Source: Actinacidiphila sp965342175 (lineage in GTDB: Bacteria; Actinomycetota; Actinomycetes; Streptomycetales; Streptomycetaceae). From it: DNA of 64,000 nucleotides. Under the pieces are notes generated by a model. The model saw nothing but the letters and a program-made list of their open reading frames with translations, ran no database searches and was not told the origin of the DNA. Made by a program: the position numbers and the translations under genes. Positions within the stretch are counted from its first letter, which is position 1. The number at the start of each line of letters is the position of its first letter. The DNA lies in contig NZ_CBDRBL010000002.1 of NCBI RefSeq assembly GCF_965342175.1, forward strand, positions 62,001 through 126,000, read 5' to 3'. This document shows, piece by piece, positions 17,453-26,959 of this stretch.

Positions 17453-18313
17453 TCACTTGACGGCGCCGGCGGTCAGCCCGGCGACGAGGTAGCGCTGCAG
17501 GAGCAGGAACCCGGCGACGACGGGCACGCTGACCACGAGCGAGGCGGCCATGACCTGGTTCCAGTACACGTCGGTCTGCGTGGCGTAGCCCTGCAGGCCG
17601 ACGGCGAGCGTGCGGCTGGTGTCGTTGGTCATGACGGAGGCGAACAGCACCTCGCCCCAGGCCGTCATGAAGGCGTACACGCAGACCGCGACGATGCCGG
17701 GCACGGCGGCCGGGACGACGACCCGGAACAGCGCTCCCAGCGGCCCGCAGCCGTCGACCATGGCGGCCTCGTCCAGGTCGCGGGGGATCGAGTCGAAGTA
17801 GCCCGCCAGCATCCAGACGGAGAAGGGGAGCGAGAAGGTGAGGTAGGTCAGGATCAGGCCGCCGCGGCTGCCGTACAGGGCGATGCCCGTCGCGTTGCCG
17901 AGGTTGACGAAGATCAGGAAGAGCGGCAGCAGGAAGAGGATGCCGGGGAACATCTGGGTGGACAGGATCGTCACCGAGAAGAAGCGGCGGCCCTTGAAGT
18001 CGTAGCGGCTGACCGCGTACGCCGCGAAGACCGCCACGGCGACCGAGCAGATCGTCGCCCCGCCCGCCACGACCAGCGAGTTCACGAAGTAGCGGGCGAG
18101 CGGCACGGTGTGCCAGATGTCGGCGTACGGGCGCAGGGTGAAACCGCTGGGGAACCAGCGGAACGGGCCCTGCACGTCCTGCAGCGGCTTCAGCGACGAG
18201 ACGACCATGACGAACACCGGCGCCAGCGCGAAGGCCGTCAGCACGGCCAGAACGATCCGCCGGGTCCACACGAAGGAGCGCGGCGCGGCCATGGGGCTGC
18301 GGACCTCAGGCAT
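17453..18313 (-). CDS. Carbohydrate ABC transporter permease (MalG type)
   Basis: A 286-residue inner-membrane subunit with six hydrophobic segments. The cytoplasmic EAA loop that contacts the ATPase reads DLDEAAMVDGCGPLGALFRVVVP, and the end LVAGLTAGAVK is typical of the MalG group. It overlaps the upstream permease gene by eight bases. With its partner it forms the pore for the sugar delivered by the lipoprotein at 19331. No ATPase gene is in this operon; in Streptomyces such importers use the shared MsiK ATPase. Confidence 0.93.
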   Translation of the reverse strand: MPEVRSPMAAPRSFVWTRRIVLAVLTAFALAPVFVMVVSSLKPLQDVQGPFRWFPSGFTLRPYADIWHTVPLARYFVNSLVVAGGATICSVAVAVFAAYAVSRYDFKGRRFFSVTILSTQMFPGILFLLPLFLIFVNLGNATGIALYGSRGGLILTYLTFSLPFSVWMLAGYFDSIPRDLDEAAMVDGCGPLGALFRVVVPAAVPGIVAVCVYAFMTAWGEVLFASVMTNDTSRTLAVGLQGYATQTDVYWNQVMAASLVVSVPVVAGFLLLQRYLVAGLTAGAVK

Positions 18314-19316
18314 CCTTCCTCCTCAGGGAGGTGGCGAGCAGGTAGAGCACCGTCACGACGAGCAGGAAGAGCAGCAGGAGCACGGACATCGCCGAGCCGG
18401 AGCCGAAGTTCCAGGTCACGAAGGACGACTGGTAGATGTGGATCGAGATCAGGTCCGCGGCGTCCGGCGCCGCCCGGCCGAACAGCACATAGGGCGTGTT
18501 GAAGTCGTTGAACGTCCACAGGAACAGCACCAGCACCAGGACCTGGTTGACCGGGCGCAGCGACGGCAGGGTGATCCGGCGGATCTGCTGCCAGATCCCG
18601 GCGCCGTCCATCGCCGCCGCCTCGTACAGCTCGCGGGGGATGTTCTGCAGGCCGGCCATCAGGCACAGGAACGCGAACGGCCACTGCCGCCACACCGACA
18701 CCGTCACCAGCGCGAAGAAGCTGTTGTCGCCGATCAGCCAGAAGGGCCGGCCGTCGGTGAGGTGCAGCTGGTCGTGGATCACGTGGTTGATCATGCCGGT
18801 GTCCCGCTGGAACATGAACGACCAGGTGATCACCGCCGCGTAGACGGGCAGCGCGTACGGCACGAGGAAGACCGCGCGCAGCAGACCGCGACCGCGGAAG
18901 CGGTCCTGCATCAGGATCGCGGCGGCGGTTCCGAAGAGCCAGGACAGCCCGACCGCCAGCACCGTGAACTCGCAGGTGACGAGGAAGGACCCCAGCAGGT
19001 CCGCGCCGACGGGTGCGTTGAAGTCCACCGCCACGCGGTAGTTGTCGAGGCCCTTCCAGGGGGCGGACGACCAGTCGCTGATGAAGAACTGGGTGAGCTC
19101 CTTGAAGCTCATCACCACGCCGACGACCATCGGCACCAGGTGGATGAGCAGTTCCAGCGCGAGGGCGGGCAGTAGCAGGACGTACGGGAGCGACGCGCGC
19201 CGCAGCCGCGCCGGCGGGCGCAGCCGCGACAGCGGGGTCCTTCCCCCGGCGGCCTCGCGGCCGCCGGGGGAAGGCGCCTTGGAGTTGTGCCGCACGGGCG
19301 GCACGGTGGCGGTCAT
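18306..19316 (-). CDS. Carbohydrate ABC transporter permease (MalF type)
   Basis: A 336-residue membrane subunit with a long basic N-terminus and six or more hydrophobic segments, including SLPYVLLLPALALELLIHLV at about 45-65. The EAA loop reads ELYEAAAMDGAGIWQQIRRITLP. ATG 19316 is preferred because AAGGA lies at a proper distance; GTG 19334 would overlap the binding-protein stop. Partner of the MalG-type permease just downstream. Confidence 0.92.
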   Translation of the reverse strand: MTATVPPVRHNSKAPSPGGREAAGGRTPLSRLRPPARLRRASLPYVLLLPALALELLIHLVPMVVGVVMSFKELTQFFISDWSSAPWKGLDNYRVAVDFNAPVGADLLGSFLVTCEFTVLAVGLSWLFGTAAAILMQDRFRGRGLLRAVFLVPYALPVYAAVITWSFMFQRDTGMINHVIHDQLHLTDGRPFWLIGDNSFFALVTVSVWRQWPFAFLCLMAGLQNIPRELYEAAAMDGAGIWQQIRRITLPSLRPVNQVLVLVLFLWTFNDFNTPYVLFGRAAPDAADLISIHIYQSSFVTWNFGSGSAMSVLLLLFLLVVTVLYLLATSLRRKDA

Positions 19317-19330
19317 CGGTTCCTTCGTCC

Positions 19331-20647
19331 TCACGACGCCGGCATCTGCTGCTGGGCCTTTTCGAGGGCGGCCTTGACGCTCTCGGTGGTGACCGGGCGG
19401 CCGGCGGCGGCGTCGGCGAACAGGTCCTTCATCGCCGTGCCGACGGTGGTCTCGAACTGGCTCTCGTTGGCCACCTGCGGCAGCGGCGCCGCGCTGCCCG
19501 CGAGCGCGTCCGCGAGGACCTTCAGGTCAGGGGTGGCGAAGGCCGGGTCGGACTGGGCGGCCTTGACCGGCGGGAGCGAGCCGTAGGCGCCGTTGAGGAT
19601 CTTCTGCTCGTCGTCGCTGGTCATGAACTTCACGAACTTCAGCGCGCCGTCGAGGTTGTCGGTCTTCTTGAAGACAGCCAGGTTGATGCCCGCGACCATC
19701 GAGTTCACCGCGGTGTCGCCGGTGGCGCCCGCGCTCTGGAACGGCACCTGGGCGACGCCGTAGTCCTCGGGCTTCATGCCGTGGGACTTCAGGGAGGAGC
19801 CGGCGGCCTGCCACAGCAGCATGGCGGCCTTGCCGGTGGCGAAGTCGGCGACGGACTGGTTGGCGGCGTACTCGGCGTTGCCAGGGGCGGCGATCTTGTC
19901 CTTGGCGATGAAGTCGATGTACTGCTTGACCGCGGCGACGGCCTCCGGGGTGGTGAAGGTCGGCTTGCCGGAGGCGTCGAAGAAGTCGGCGCCGTGCTGC
20001 TTGCCGAAGACGAAGGCGTGGTGGGCGTTCTCGGAGAGGTTGCCGCCCTCGACGGCGAGGCCGTACTTCCCGCCCTTGGTGAGCTTCTTGCCGTCGGCGA
20101 CGAGCTCGTCCCACGTGGTGGGCGGGTTGGCGATGCCCGCGTCGGCGAACATCTTCTTGTTGTAGTAGAGGCCGTAGGCGAGGGAGTACAGCGGCACCGC
20201 GGCCGGGTCCTTGCCCTCGGCGCCCGTCGCGCCCAGAGCGGAGGGGACGAAGCGGTCCTTTCCGCCGATGGCTTCGAACGCCTTGGCGTCGAAGGGGTGC
20301 AGGGCGCCGGTGGCCTGCAGGGAGGCGGACCAGGTGTTGCCGATGTTGAGCACGTCGGGGCCCTGGCCGGAGGTGGCGGCGGCGAGGATCCGGTTGAGCA
20401 GGTCGGACCACGGGATGACCTCGAGCTTGACCTTGATCCCGGTCTGCTGCTCGAACTTCTTGAGTTCGGGCGTCAGGGTCTGCTTGTCGGCTTCGAGGCT
20501 GGCGCCCTGGTTGCTGGCCCAGTAAGTGAGCTCTTTGGGGCTGCCGTTGCCGCTGCCGTCGGTCGAGGAGCCGCCGCCGCACGCGGTGGCGGAGGCGATG
20601 AGCGCGGCCGCGAGCGCCGCGGCGGCCGTGGTGCGGGTGATGTGCAT
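19331..20647 (-). CDS. Extracellular sugar-binding lipoprotein of an ABC importer
   Basis: A 438-residue solute-binding protein. The signal peptide ends in a lipobox (SATAC, Cys23), so it is anchored to the outer face of the membrane. The mature domain has the bacterial family 1 pattern: LTYWASNQGAS, VIPWSDLLNRILAAATSGQGPDVLNIGNTW, PLYSLAYGLYYNKKMFADAGIANPPTTWDEL and LKFVKFMTSDDEQKI. First gene of the importer-glucosidase operon, divergent from the ROK regulator. Substrate is probably a beta-glucoside because of the GH1 enzyme, by inference. Confidence 0.93.
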   Translation of the reverse strand: MHITRTTAAAALAAALIASATACGGGSSTDGSGNGSPKELTYWASNQGASLEADKQTLTPELKKFEQQTGIKVKLEVIPWSDLLNRILAAATSGQGPDVLNIGNTWSASLQATGALHPFDAKAFEAIGGKDRFVPSALGATGAEGKDPAAVPLYSLAYGLYYNKKMFADAGIANPPTTWDELVADGKKLTKGGKYGLAVEGGNLSENAHHAFVFGKQHGADFFDASGKPTFTTPEAVAAVKQYIDFIAKDKIAAPGNAEYAANQSVADFATGKAAMLLWQAAGSSLKSHGMKPEDYGVAQVPFQSAGATGDTAVNSMVAGINLAVFKKTDNLDGALKFVKFMTSDDEQKILNGAYGSLPPVKAAQSDPAFATPDLKVLADALAGSAAPLPQVANESQFETTVGTAMKDLFADAAAGRPVTTESVKAALEKAQQQMPAS

Positions 20648-20695
20648 GACCGGGGGTCCCTCTCCAGGGTGGGTGCCTTAGGGGAATGAAGTACG

Positions 20696-20718
20696 TCACG
20701 CCTTAATTCAAGGCGTGA
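20696..20718. promoter_or_regulatory. Perfect palindromic operator candidate for the ROK regulator
   Basis: TCACGCCTT and AAGGCGTGA (9 bp, perfect) flank AATTC in the 139-base region between the sugar operon and the ROK gene. It lies 49 bases from the operon start, where a repressor would block transcription. A weaker CAAG-A-CTTG palindrome follows at about 20743-20751. Confidence 0.72.
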
Positions 20719-20786
20719 TTTAACGTCTGAGGAAACATGGCGTCAAGACTTGGCGCAGCGATAGATTCAGCCGGGGAGGGAGCACC

Positions 20787-22058
20787 ATGGCAGACCGAGG
20801 CAAGCGGACCGTACGCGACCTGCGGCGGGGCAACCGCTCGGCGCTCTTGCGGCACCTGTATTTCGAAGGACCGCTCAGCCGTCAGGAGTTGGCGAGGGAC
20901 ACCGGACTGAGCACAGGCTCCATCAGCAACGTCGTGGCCGAGCTCATCGCCGACGGCGTCGTCGAGGAGGCCGGCTCGGTCGAGTCCGACGGCGGCCGCC
21001 CCCGCGTCATGCTCAAGGTCGCACCGCGCCAGGGCTTCCTCATCGGCGTCGACGTCGGCGAGACCCGCGTCCGCGTCACCCTCTTCGACCTCGCCCTCAC
21101 CGAACTGTCCTCCACCGACCGCCCGCTGGCCGACAGCGGCCACGACGTCGCCCTGGTCGTCCAGCTCATCCTCGACGGCCTGTCCGTCGTCCTGCAGGAC
21201 ACCCGCGTCGACCCCGCCCTCGTGCTCGGCGTCGGCATCGGCGTGCCCGGCATCGTCGAGCAGGGCGCCGGCGGCGCCGGGGCGGTCGTGCACGGCCAGA
21301 CCATCGGCTGGGAAGCCGTCCCCCTCGGCGCGCTGCTCGCCGAGGGCACCGCGCTGCCGCTCCACATCGACAACGGCGCCAAGACCCTCGGCCAGGCCGA
21401 GATGTGGTTCGGCGCCGGACGCGGCGCCCGCAACGCGGTGATCGCGCTGCTCGGCTCCGGGGTCGGGGCCTGCGTGGTCGCCGACGGCACGCCGTACCGC
21501 GGGGCCAGCAGCAGCGCGGGGGAGTGGGGCCACACCACCCTGCAGGTCGGCGGACGGCGCTGCCGCTGCGGCGCCCGCGGCTGCCTGGAGGCCTATGTGG
21601 GCGCCGAAGCGCTGATCGAACGCTGGAACGCGCCCGCCGGGCTCAGCGAGGAGGCCGCGATCGCCGCCCTCCTGAACGCGGCCGAGGCCGGGGACGCCGC
21701 CGCCGTCGCGCTGCTCGACGAGACCGCCGAGTACCTCGGCGCCGGCATCGCCGACCTCGTCAACCTCTTCAACCCCGAGCGCATCGTGCTGTCCGGCTGG
21801 ACGGGCCTGATGATCGGCCCGCGCCTGCTCGGCGCCGTCCGGGAGGCCACCGCCGCGTACGCCCTGCACCACCCCTGCGCCCAGACCTCCATCGAGCTGG
21901 GGCGGCTCGGGACGGACGCGGTCACCGTCGGCGCCGCCACCCTGCCGCTCGCCCGCTTCCTCGACGCCGGCGGCCGGCCCGCCGCCTCCGCCGCCCGCCC
22001 GCGGGAACAGGCGGAACCGAATCGTCCGGGTCGTTCGTTGTCCGGTACATCCGTGTGA
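20787..22058 (+). CDS. ROK-family transcriptional repressor
   Basis: A 423-residue repressor. The N-terminal winged HTH (about 10-75) includes PLSRQELARDTGLSTGSISNVVAELIADGVVEE. It is followed by the sugar-kinase-like ROK domain with LIGVDVGETRVRVTLFDL, LGVGIGVPGIVEQG, HIDNGAKTLGQAE, ALLGSGVGACVVADG, GEWGHT and the zinc-binding CRCGARGCLEAY. The ATP-binding DxGGTK-type motif reads DVGETR, as in regulators rather than kinases. Divergent from the beta-glucoside importer operon, which it most likely represses until a sugar binds. Confidence 0.92.
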   Translation: MADRGKRTVRDLRRGNRSALLRHLYFEGPLSRQELARDTGLSTGSISNVVAELIADGVVEEAGSVESDGGRPRVMLKVAPRQGFLIGVDVGETRVRVTLFDLALTELSSTDRPLADSGHDVALVVQLILDGLSVVLQDTRVDPALVLGVGIGVPGIVEQGAGGAGAVVHGQTIGWEAVPLGALLAEGTALPLHIDNGAKTLGQAEMWFGAGRGARNAVIALLGSGVGACVVADGTPYRGASSSAGEWGHTTLQVGGRRCRCGARGCLEAYVGAEALIERWNAPAGLSEEAAIAALLNAAEAGDAAAVALLDETAEYLGAGIADLVNLFNPERIVLSGWTGLMIGPRLLGAVREATAAYALHHPCAQTSIELGRLGTDAVTVGAATLPLARFLDAGGRPAASAARPREQAEPNRPGRSLSGTSV

Positions 22059-22092
22059 ACGAGAGCACGCCGAGAACGACCGGAGTACCGCA

Positions 22093-22908
22093 GTGACCCT
22101 CAAGCAGCAGATCGTGGGCAACGCCATGCAGATGGCCGTCTGCACCCTTCAGCCGGGCCAGACCGTCTACTGCGAGGCGGGGAAGTTCCTGTTCAAGACC
22201 GCGAACGTGAGCATGGACACCCGGCTGGCGGGCCCCGGCGCCCAGCGCCGCGCCGAGGGCGGCGGTGCGGGCGGCGGCATGGGCGGCATGCTGCGCCAGG
22301 CGATGGGCACGGCCATGCAGGTCGGCCAGCGGGTGCTGGCGGGCGAGAGCATCGCCTTCCAGTACTTCACCGCGAGCGGCGGTGAGGGCACCGTCGGCTT
22401 CGCGGGTGTCCTGCCCGGGGAGATGCGCACCCTCGAACTGGACGGGTCACGCGCCTGGTACGCGGAGAAGGACGCCTTCGTGGCGGCGGAGTCGACCGTC
22501 GACTTCGGCATCGCCTTCCAGGGCGGCCGCAGCGGCATGAGCGGCGGCGAGGGCTTCATCCTGGAGAAGTTCACCGGCCGCGGCACGGTGATCATCGCCG
22601 GTGCGGGCAACTTCATCGACCTCAACCCGGCCGACTTCGGCGGCCGCATCGAGGTCGACACCGGCTGCATCGTCGCCTTCGAGGACGGCGTGCGTTACGG
22701 GGTGCAGCGCATCGGCGGCCTCAACCGGCAGGGGATCATGAACGCCGTCTTCGGCGGCGAGGGGCTGTCGCTGGCGACCCTGGAGGGCGACGGGCGCGTC
22801 ATCCTGCAGTCCATGACCATCGAGGGCCTGGCCAACGCGCTGAAGAAGGCCCAGGGCGGCGACAAGCAGGGCCCCACCGGCGGGCTGTTCTCCACCCACG
22901 CGGGCTGA
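22093..22908 (+). CDS. TIGR00266/AIM24 family protein
   Basis: A 271-residue beta-rich protein. MQMAVCTLQPGQTVYCEAGKFLFKT at the N-terminus, the glycine-rich GGGAGGGMGGMLRQAMG insertion, then PGEMRTLELDGSRAWYAEKDAFVA and GFILEKFTGRGTVIIAGAG match TIGR00266, related to mitochondrial AIM24. The biochemical role is unknown; similar bacterial genes are sometimes near stress or membrane-linked loci. GTG start with GGAG upstream. It begins 34 bases after the ROK gene on the same strand, so partial co-transcription is possible. Confidence 0.88.
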   Translation: MTLKQQIVGNAMQMAVCTLQPGQTVYCEAGKFLFKTANVSMDTRLAGPGAQRRAEGGGAGGGMGGMLRQAMGTAMQVGQRVLAGESIAFQYFTASGGEGTVGFAGVLPGEMRTLELDGSRAWYAEKDAFVAAESTVDFGIAFQGGRSGMSGGEGFILEKFTGRGTVIIAGAGNFIDLNPADFGGRIEVDTGCIVAFEDGVRYGVQRIGGLNRQGIMNAVFGGEGLSLATLEGDGRVILQSMTIEGLANALKKAQGGDKQGPTGGLFSTHAG

Positions 22909-23112
22909 TCCCCGCCCCGGCCGCCCCGGTGCGGCAGCGCGGCGTGCGCACTCGCGCGCCGGGGCGTGTGCCGGAACCGCGGTGTGAGGTCCACGCGGCC
23001 GGCCGCTACCAGAGGGCGGGCCGTCCTCGTCGAAGTAGCGGCCGTTCGTCGCGCCCGCACTCGCCGCCCAGCCCGGTCGGCATGGCCAACGGTGGATCTC
23101 ACGCGGCCGGCG

Positions 23113-23715
23113 TCACACCACCCCGGCGCGCTCCAGGACGTGCCGGACCGCCCGCGCCAGGGAGGCGCGCACCGCATCCGCGTCGCCGAGCGCGGCGGCC
23201 ATCACGGCGCCGTCGCGCAGCATCATCAGGTCCGCCGCGTCCTCGGCGGGCTCGGGGTCGCCCGCCTCCGCGAGCAGCCGGGCGACCAGTTCGCGCAGCC
23301 AGTCACGATGGGCGACGATCGCGCGCGAGACGGGGTCCGACAGGTCCGGGTACTCCGCGGCCGCGTTGAGGAAGGGGCAGCCGCGGAAGCCCGGCGCGCA
23401 CAGCTGGTCGCCGAGCGCCCCGGCCACCGCCAGCACCGCCTCCCGCGGGTCCAGGCCTTCGAGCGCGGCCGAGGTGAAGGCGCGGATCTGCTCGTCGGTG
23501 GCCTGGATGTAGCTCAGGACGAGCTGCTCCTTGCCCAGGAAGTGCCGGTAGAGAGTGGCCCTGGTGGTGGACGCCTCCGTGACGATCCGGTCCATTCCCA
23601 CGGCGTGGATGCCCTCGCTGTAGAACAACCGGGCCGCGGTGGCCAGGATGCGGTCGCGCGGCGGTGCGCCGGCTGCGGCGTGCGTGGCCAGAGGGACGGC
23701 GGCAGGGGCACTCAT
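23113..23715 (-). CDS. TetR/AcrR-family transcriptional regulator
   Basis: A 200-residue TetR regulator. The HTH spans about residues 20-65: RILATAARLFYSEGIHAVGMDRIVTEASTTRATLYRHFLGKEQLV. The C-terminal ligand domain includes GCPFLNAAAEYPD, a Cys-containing motif shared with a subgroup of TetR proteins that control reductases or dehydrogenases. ATG 23715 is chosen; TACCGT seven bases upstream might be the -10 of a nearly leaderless transcript, while a TTG at 23757 would extend it. A near-perfect palindrome lies at 23757-23770. Its target is not evident; the peroxiredoxin gene is divergent. Confidence 0.88.
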   Translation of the reverse strand: MSAPAAVPLATHAAAGAPPRDRILATAARLFYSEGIHAVGMDRIVTEASTTRATLYRHFLGKEQLVLSYIQATDEQIRAFTSAALEGLDPREAVLAVAGALGDQLCAPGFRGCPFLNAAAEYPDLSDPVSRAIVAHRDWLRELVARLLAEAGDPEPAEDAADLMMLRDGAVMAAALGDADAVRASLARAVRHVLERAGVV

Positions 23716-23756
23716 GTCCTTGACGGTAGCGGAACGCACCACGTACCGTCTCGCCA

Positions 23757-23770
23757 AGAACGAACGTTCT
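23757..23770. promoter_or_regulatory. TetR operator candidate
   Basis: AGAACG-AA-CGTTCT, 12 of 14 positions symmetric, lies 42 bases upstream of the TetR gene start within the divergent region shared with the peroxiredoxin gene. The form fits operators of this TetR subgroup; autoregulation is inferred. Confidence 0.6.
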
Positions 23771-23939
23771 GCATCGCGCGACCGCGCCGCGTCCCCCGCG
23801 CGGGGACGCCGGACAGCCGGAGCCCGGGCCCGAGCTGGAGCCCGCGCCGGAGCCCGAGGGTCCGGAATTCCGGGTTCTCCGGCGCACCGAGCCCCGGACG
23901 GCGCGGCCGCCGCGCCCGCCCCCTGTGAGGAGACCTGCC

Positions 23940-24422
23940 ATGCCCGTGCCCGAGATCGGCACGCCCGCCCCCGACTTCGCCCTTCCGGGAGTCCTGCTCG
24001 ACGGAACGACCGCCGAGCGCGGCCGGTACTCCCTGTCCGCGCAGCGCGGCGCGCCCGTCGTGCTCGCCTTCTACCCCGGCGACGACTCGGCCGTGTGCAC
24101 CAAGCAGCTCTGCTCCTACACCTCCGACCTGGACCGCTTCCGCGACCTCGGGGCGACGGTGTGGGGTGTCAACTTCAGCGACCTCGACAGCCACGAGCAG
24201 TTCGCCCGCAAGCGTGACCTGCGCTTCCCGCTGCTCGCCGACACCGAGCGCACCGTGGCCAGGGCCTACGGCATCACCATGCCGGGCCTCGGACTGAAGC
24301 GCTCGGTCTTCATCGTGGACGCGGAGGGCATCGTGCGCTGGAAGCACGTCGCCCGCCTCGGCCTGACCTTCCAGGACACCGGCACGATCACCGCGCAGCT
24401 GGCCGCGCTGGCCCCGCGCTGA
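23940..24422 (+). CDS. bcp: BCP-type thioredoxin-dependent peroxiredoxin
   Basis: A 160-residue peroxiredoxin that reduces H2O2 and organic peroxides. The active site reads FYPGDDSAVCTKQLCSY, with the peroxidatic Cys in VCT and a resolving Cys five residues later, the layout of BCP/PrxQ. The usual Thr-Pro before the Cys is replaced by SAV, a modest deviation. APDFALPG at the N-terminus and GLGLKRSVFIVDAEGIVRWKH are typical. ATG 23940 is chosen because GAGGAG lies seven bases upstream; GTG 23925 is a less likely start. Confidence 0.9.
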   Translation: MPVPEIGTPAPDFALPGVLLDGTTAERGRYSLSAQRGAPVVLAFYPGDDSAVCTKQLCSYTSDLDRFRDLGATVWGVNFSDLDSHEQFARKRDLRFPLLADTERTVARAYGITMPGLGLKRSVFIVDAEGIVRWKHVARLGLTFQDTGTITAQLAALAPR

Positions 24423-24527
24423 GCCGTGCCGCCGCCGGGCGGCAGCCGCCCGTGTCGCCCTTCCGGCCGAGCGTGAAGCTGCGCTGTTGCCGAGCTTAAG
24501 AAAAGATCGATGGACTGAACGCTCGAA

Positions 24528-24553
24528 GCCGGGCAGATTGTCGTCTGCCCGGC
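24528..24553 (+). promoter_or_regulatory. Perfect hairpin in the tdh leader region
   Basis: GCCGGGCAGA and TCTGCCCGGC form a 10 bp stem with loop TTGTCG, 117 bases before tdh and 106 bases after the peroxiredoxin stop. No T tract follows. It may terminate the peroxiredoxin transcript or form a leader structure for tdh-kbl; the sequence does not decide. Confidence 0.5.
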
Positions 24554-24669
24554 ACATCGCGCGAGCCGGCGCCGACGGGCGCCGCCGCTCCCGCCCGGGC
24601 TCCCCCGCGCCCGGTCCGCGTCCCCCCGCGCGGGCCGGGCCACAACGTCTGCCGGCAGGAGTCGCAAGA

Positions 24670-25698
24670 GTGAAGGCACTGGTGAAGGAGAAGGCCGAGC
24701 CCGGCCTGTGGCTGCGGGACGTCCCGGAGCCGGAGATCGGTCCCGGGGACGTCCTCATCAAGGTGCTGCGGACCGGGATCTGCGGCACCGACCTGCACAT
24801 CCGTGCCTGGGACGGCTGGGCCCAGCAGGCCGTGGCCACGCCGCTCGTGCTCGGCCACGAGTTCGTCGGCGAGGTGGCGGCCGTCGGCTCCGACGTCGCC
24901 GAGATCAAGACCGGCGACCTCGTCAGCGGCGAGGGCCACCTCGTCTGCGGCAAGTGCCGCAACTGCCTGGCCGGCCGCCGCCACCTGTGCCGCAACACGA
25001 TCGGCCTGGGAGTCGGCCGCGACGGCGCCTTCGCCGAGTACGTCGCGCTGCCCGCGTCCAACGTGTGGGTGCACCGGGTCCCCGTCGACCTCGACATCGC
25101 GGCGATCTTCGACCCGTTCGGCAACGCCGTCCACACCGCTCTGTCCTTCCCGCTGGTCGGCGAGGACGTGCTGATCACCGGGGCCGGGCCGATCGGCATC
25201 ATGGCCGCCGCCGTCGCCAAGCACGCCGGCGCGCGCAACGTCGTCATCACCGACGTCAGCGAGTACCGCCTGCAGCTGGCCCGCAAGGTCGGCGTCAGCC
25301 TCGCCCTGAACGTCGCCGAGACCACCATCGCCGAGGGGCAGCGCGAGCTCGGCCTGCGCGAGGGCTTCGACATCGGCCTGGAGATGTCCGGCCGCCCCGA
25401 GGCCATGCGCGACATGATCGCCAACATGACGAACGGCGGCCGCATCGCGATGCTCGGCCTGCCCGCGGAGGACTTCTCCGTGGACTTCGCCAAGATCGTC
25501 ACGTCGATGATCACCATCAAGGGCATCTACGGCCGTGAGATGTTCGAGACCTGGTACGCCATGTCCGTGCTGCTGGAGGGCGGCCTCGACATCGCCCCGG
25601 TGGTCACCGGCCGCTACTCCTACCGCGACTTCGACGCCGCCTTCGACGACGCCGCGAGCGGCCGGTGCGGCAAGATCGTCCTGGACTGGACCTCCTGA
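24670..25698 (+). CDS. tdh: L-threonine 3-dehydrogenase
   Basis: Oxidises L-threonine with NAD+ to 2-amino-3-ketobutyrate. The 342-residue zinc-containing medium-chain dehydrogenase has the catalytic zinc site in GICGTDLHIRAWD and LGHEFVGEV, the structural zinc cysteines in LVCGKCRNCLAGRRHLCRN, and the NAD fold in VLITGAGPIGIMAAAVAKHAGA. The TGICGTDLHI..W segment is specific for threonine dehydrogenase. GTG start with AGGAG upstream. It is followed after 63 bases by kbl, whose product takes the unstable intermediate. Confidence 0.95.
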   Translation: MKALVKEKAEPGLWLRDVPEPEIGPGDVLIKVLRTGICGTDLHIRAWDGWAQQAVATPLVLGHEFVGEVAAVGSDVAEIKTGDLVSGEGHLVCGKCRNCLAGRRHLCRNTIGLGVGRDGAFAEYVALPASNVWVHRVPVDLDIAAIFDPFGNAVHTALSFPLVGEDVLITGAGPIGIMAAAVAKHAGARNVVITDVSEYRLQLARKVGVSLALNVAETTIAEGQRELGLREGFDIGLEMSGRPEAMRDMIANMTNGGRIAMLGLPAEDFSVDFAKIVTSMITIKGIYGREMFETWYAMSVLLEGGLDIAPVVTGRYSYRDFDAAFDDAASGRCGKIVLDWTS

Positions 25699-25761
25699 CC
25701 CCTCCCGGCCCCGAGGGCACGGCCCCACCGCACCACCCGCAGCTTCCCAGGGAGACTCCCG

Positions 25762-26955
<1,194 letters not shown>

Positions 26956-26959
26956 ATGG

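Noticed and set aside
22990..23080. Possible remnant of an SDR gene on the minus strand (NGRYFDEDG-like sequence)
   Set aside because: The match is about ten residues in a noisy GC-rich region with no supporting sequence on either side.
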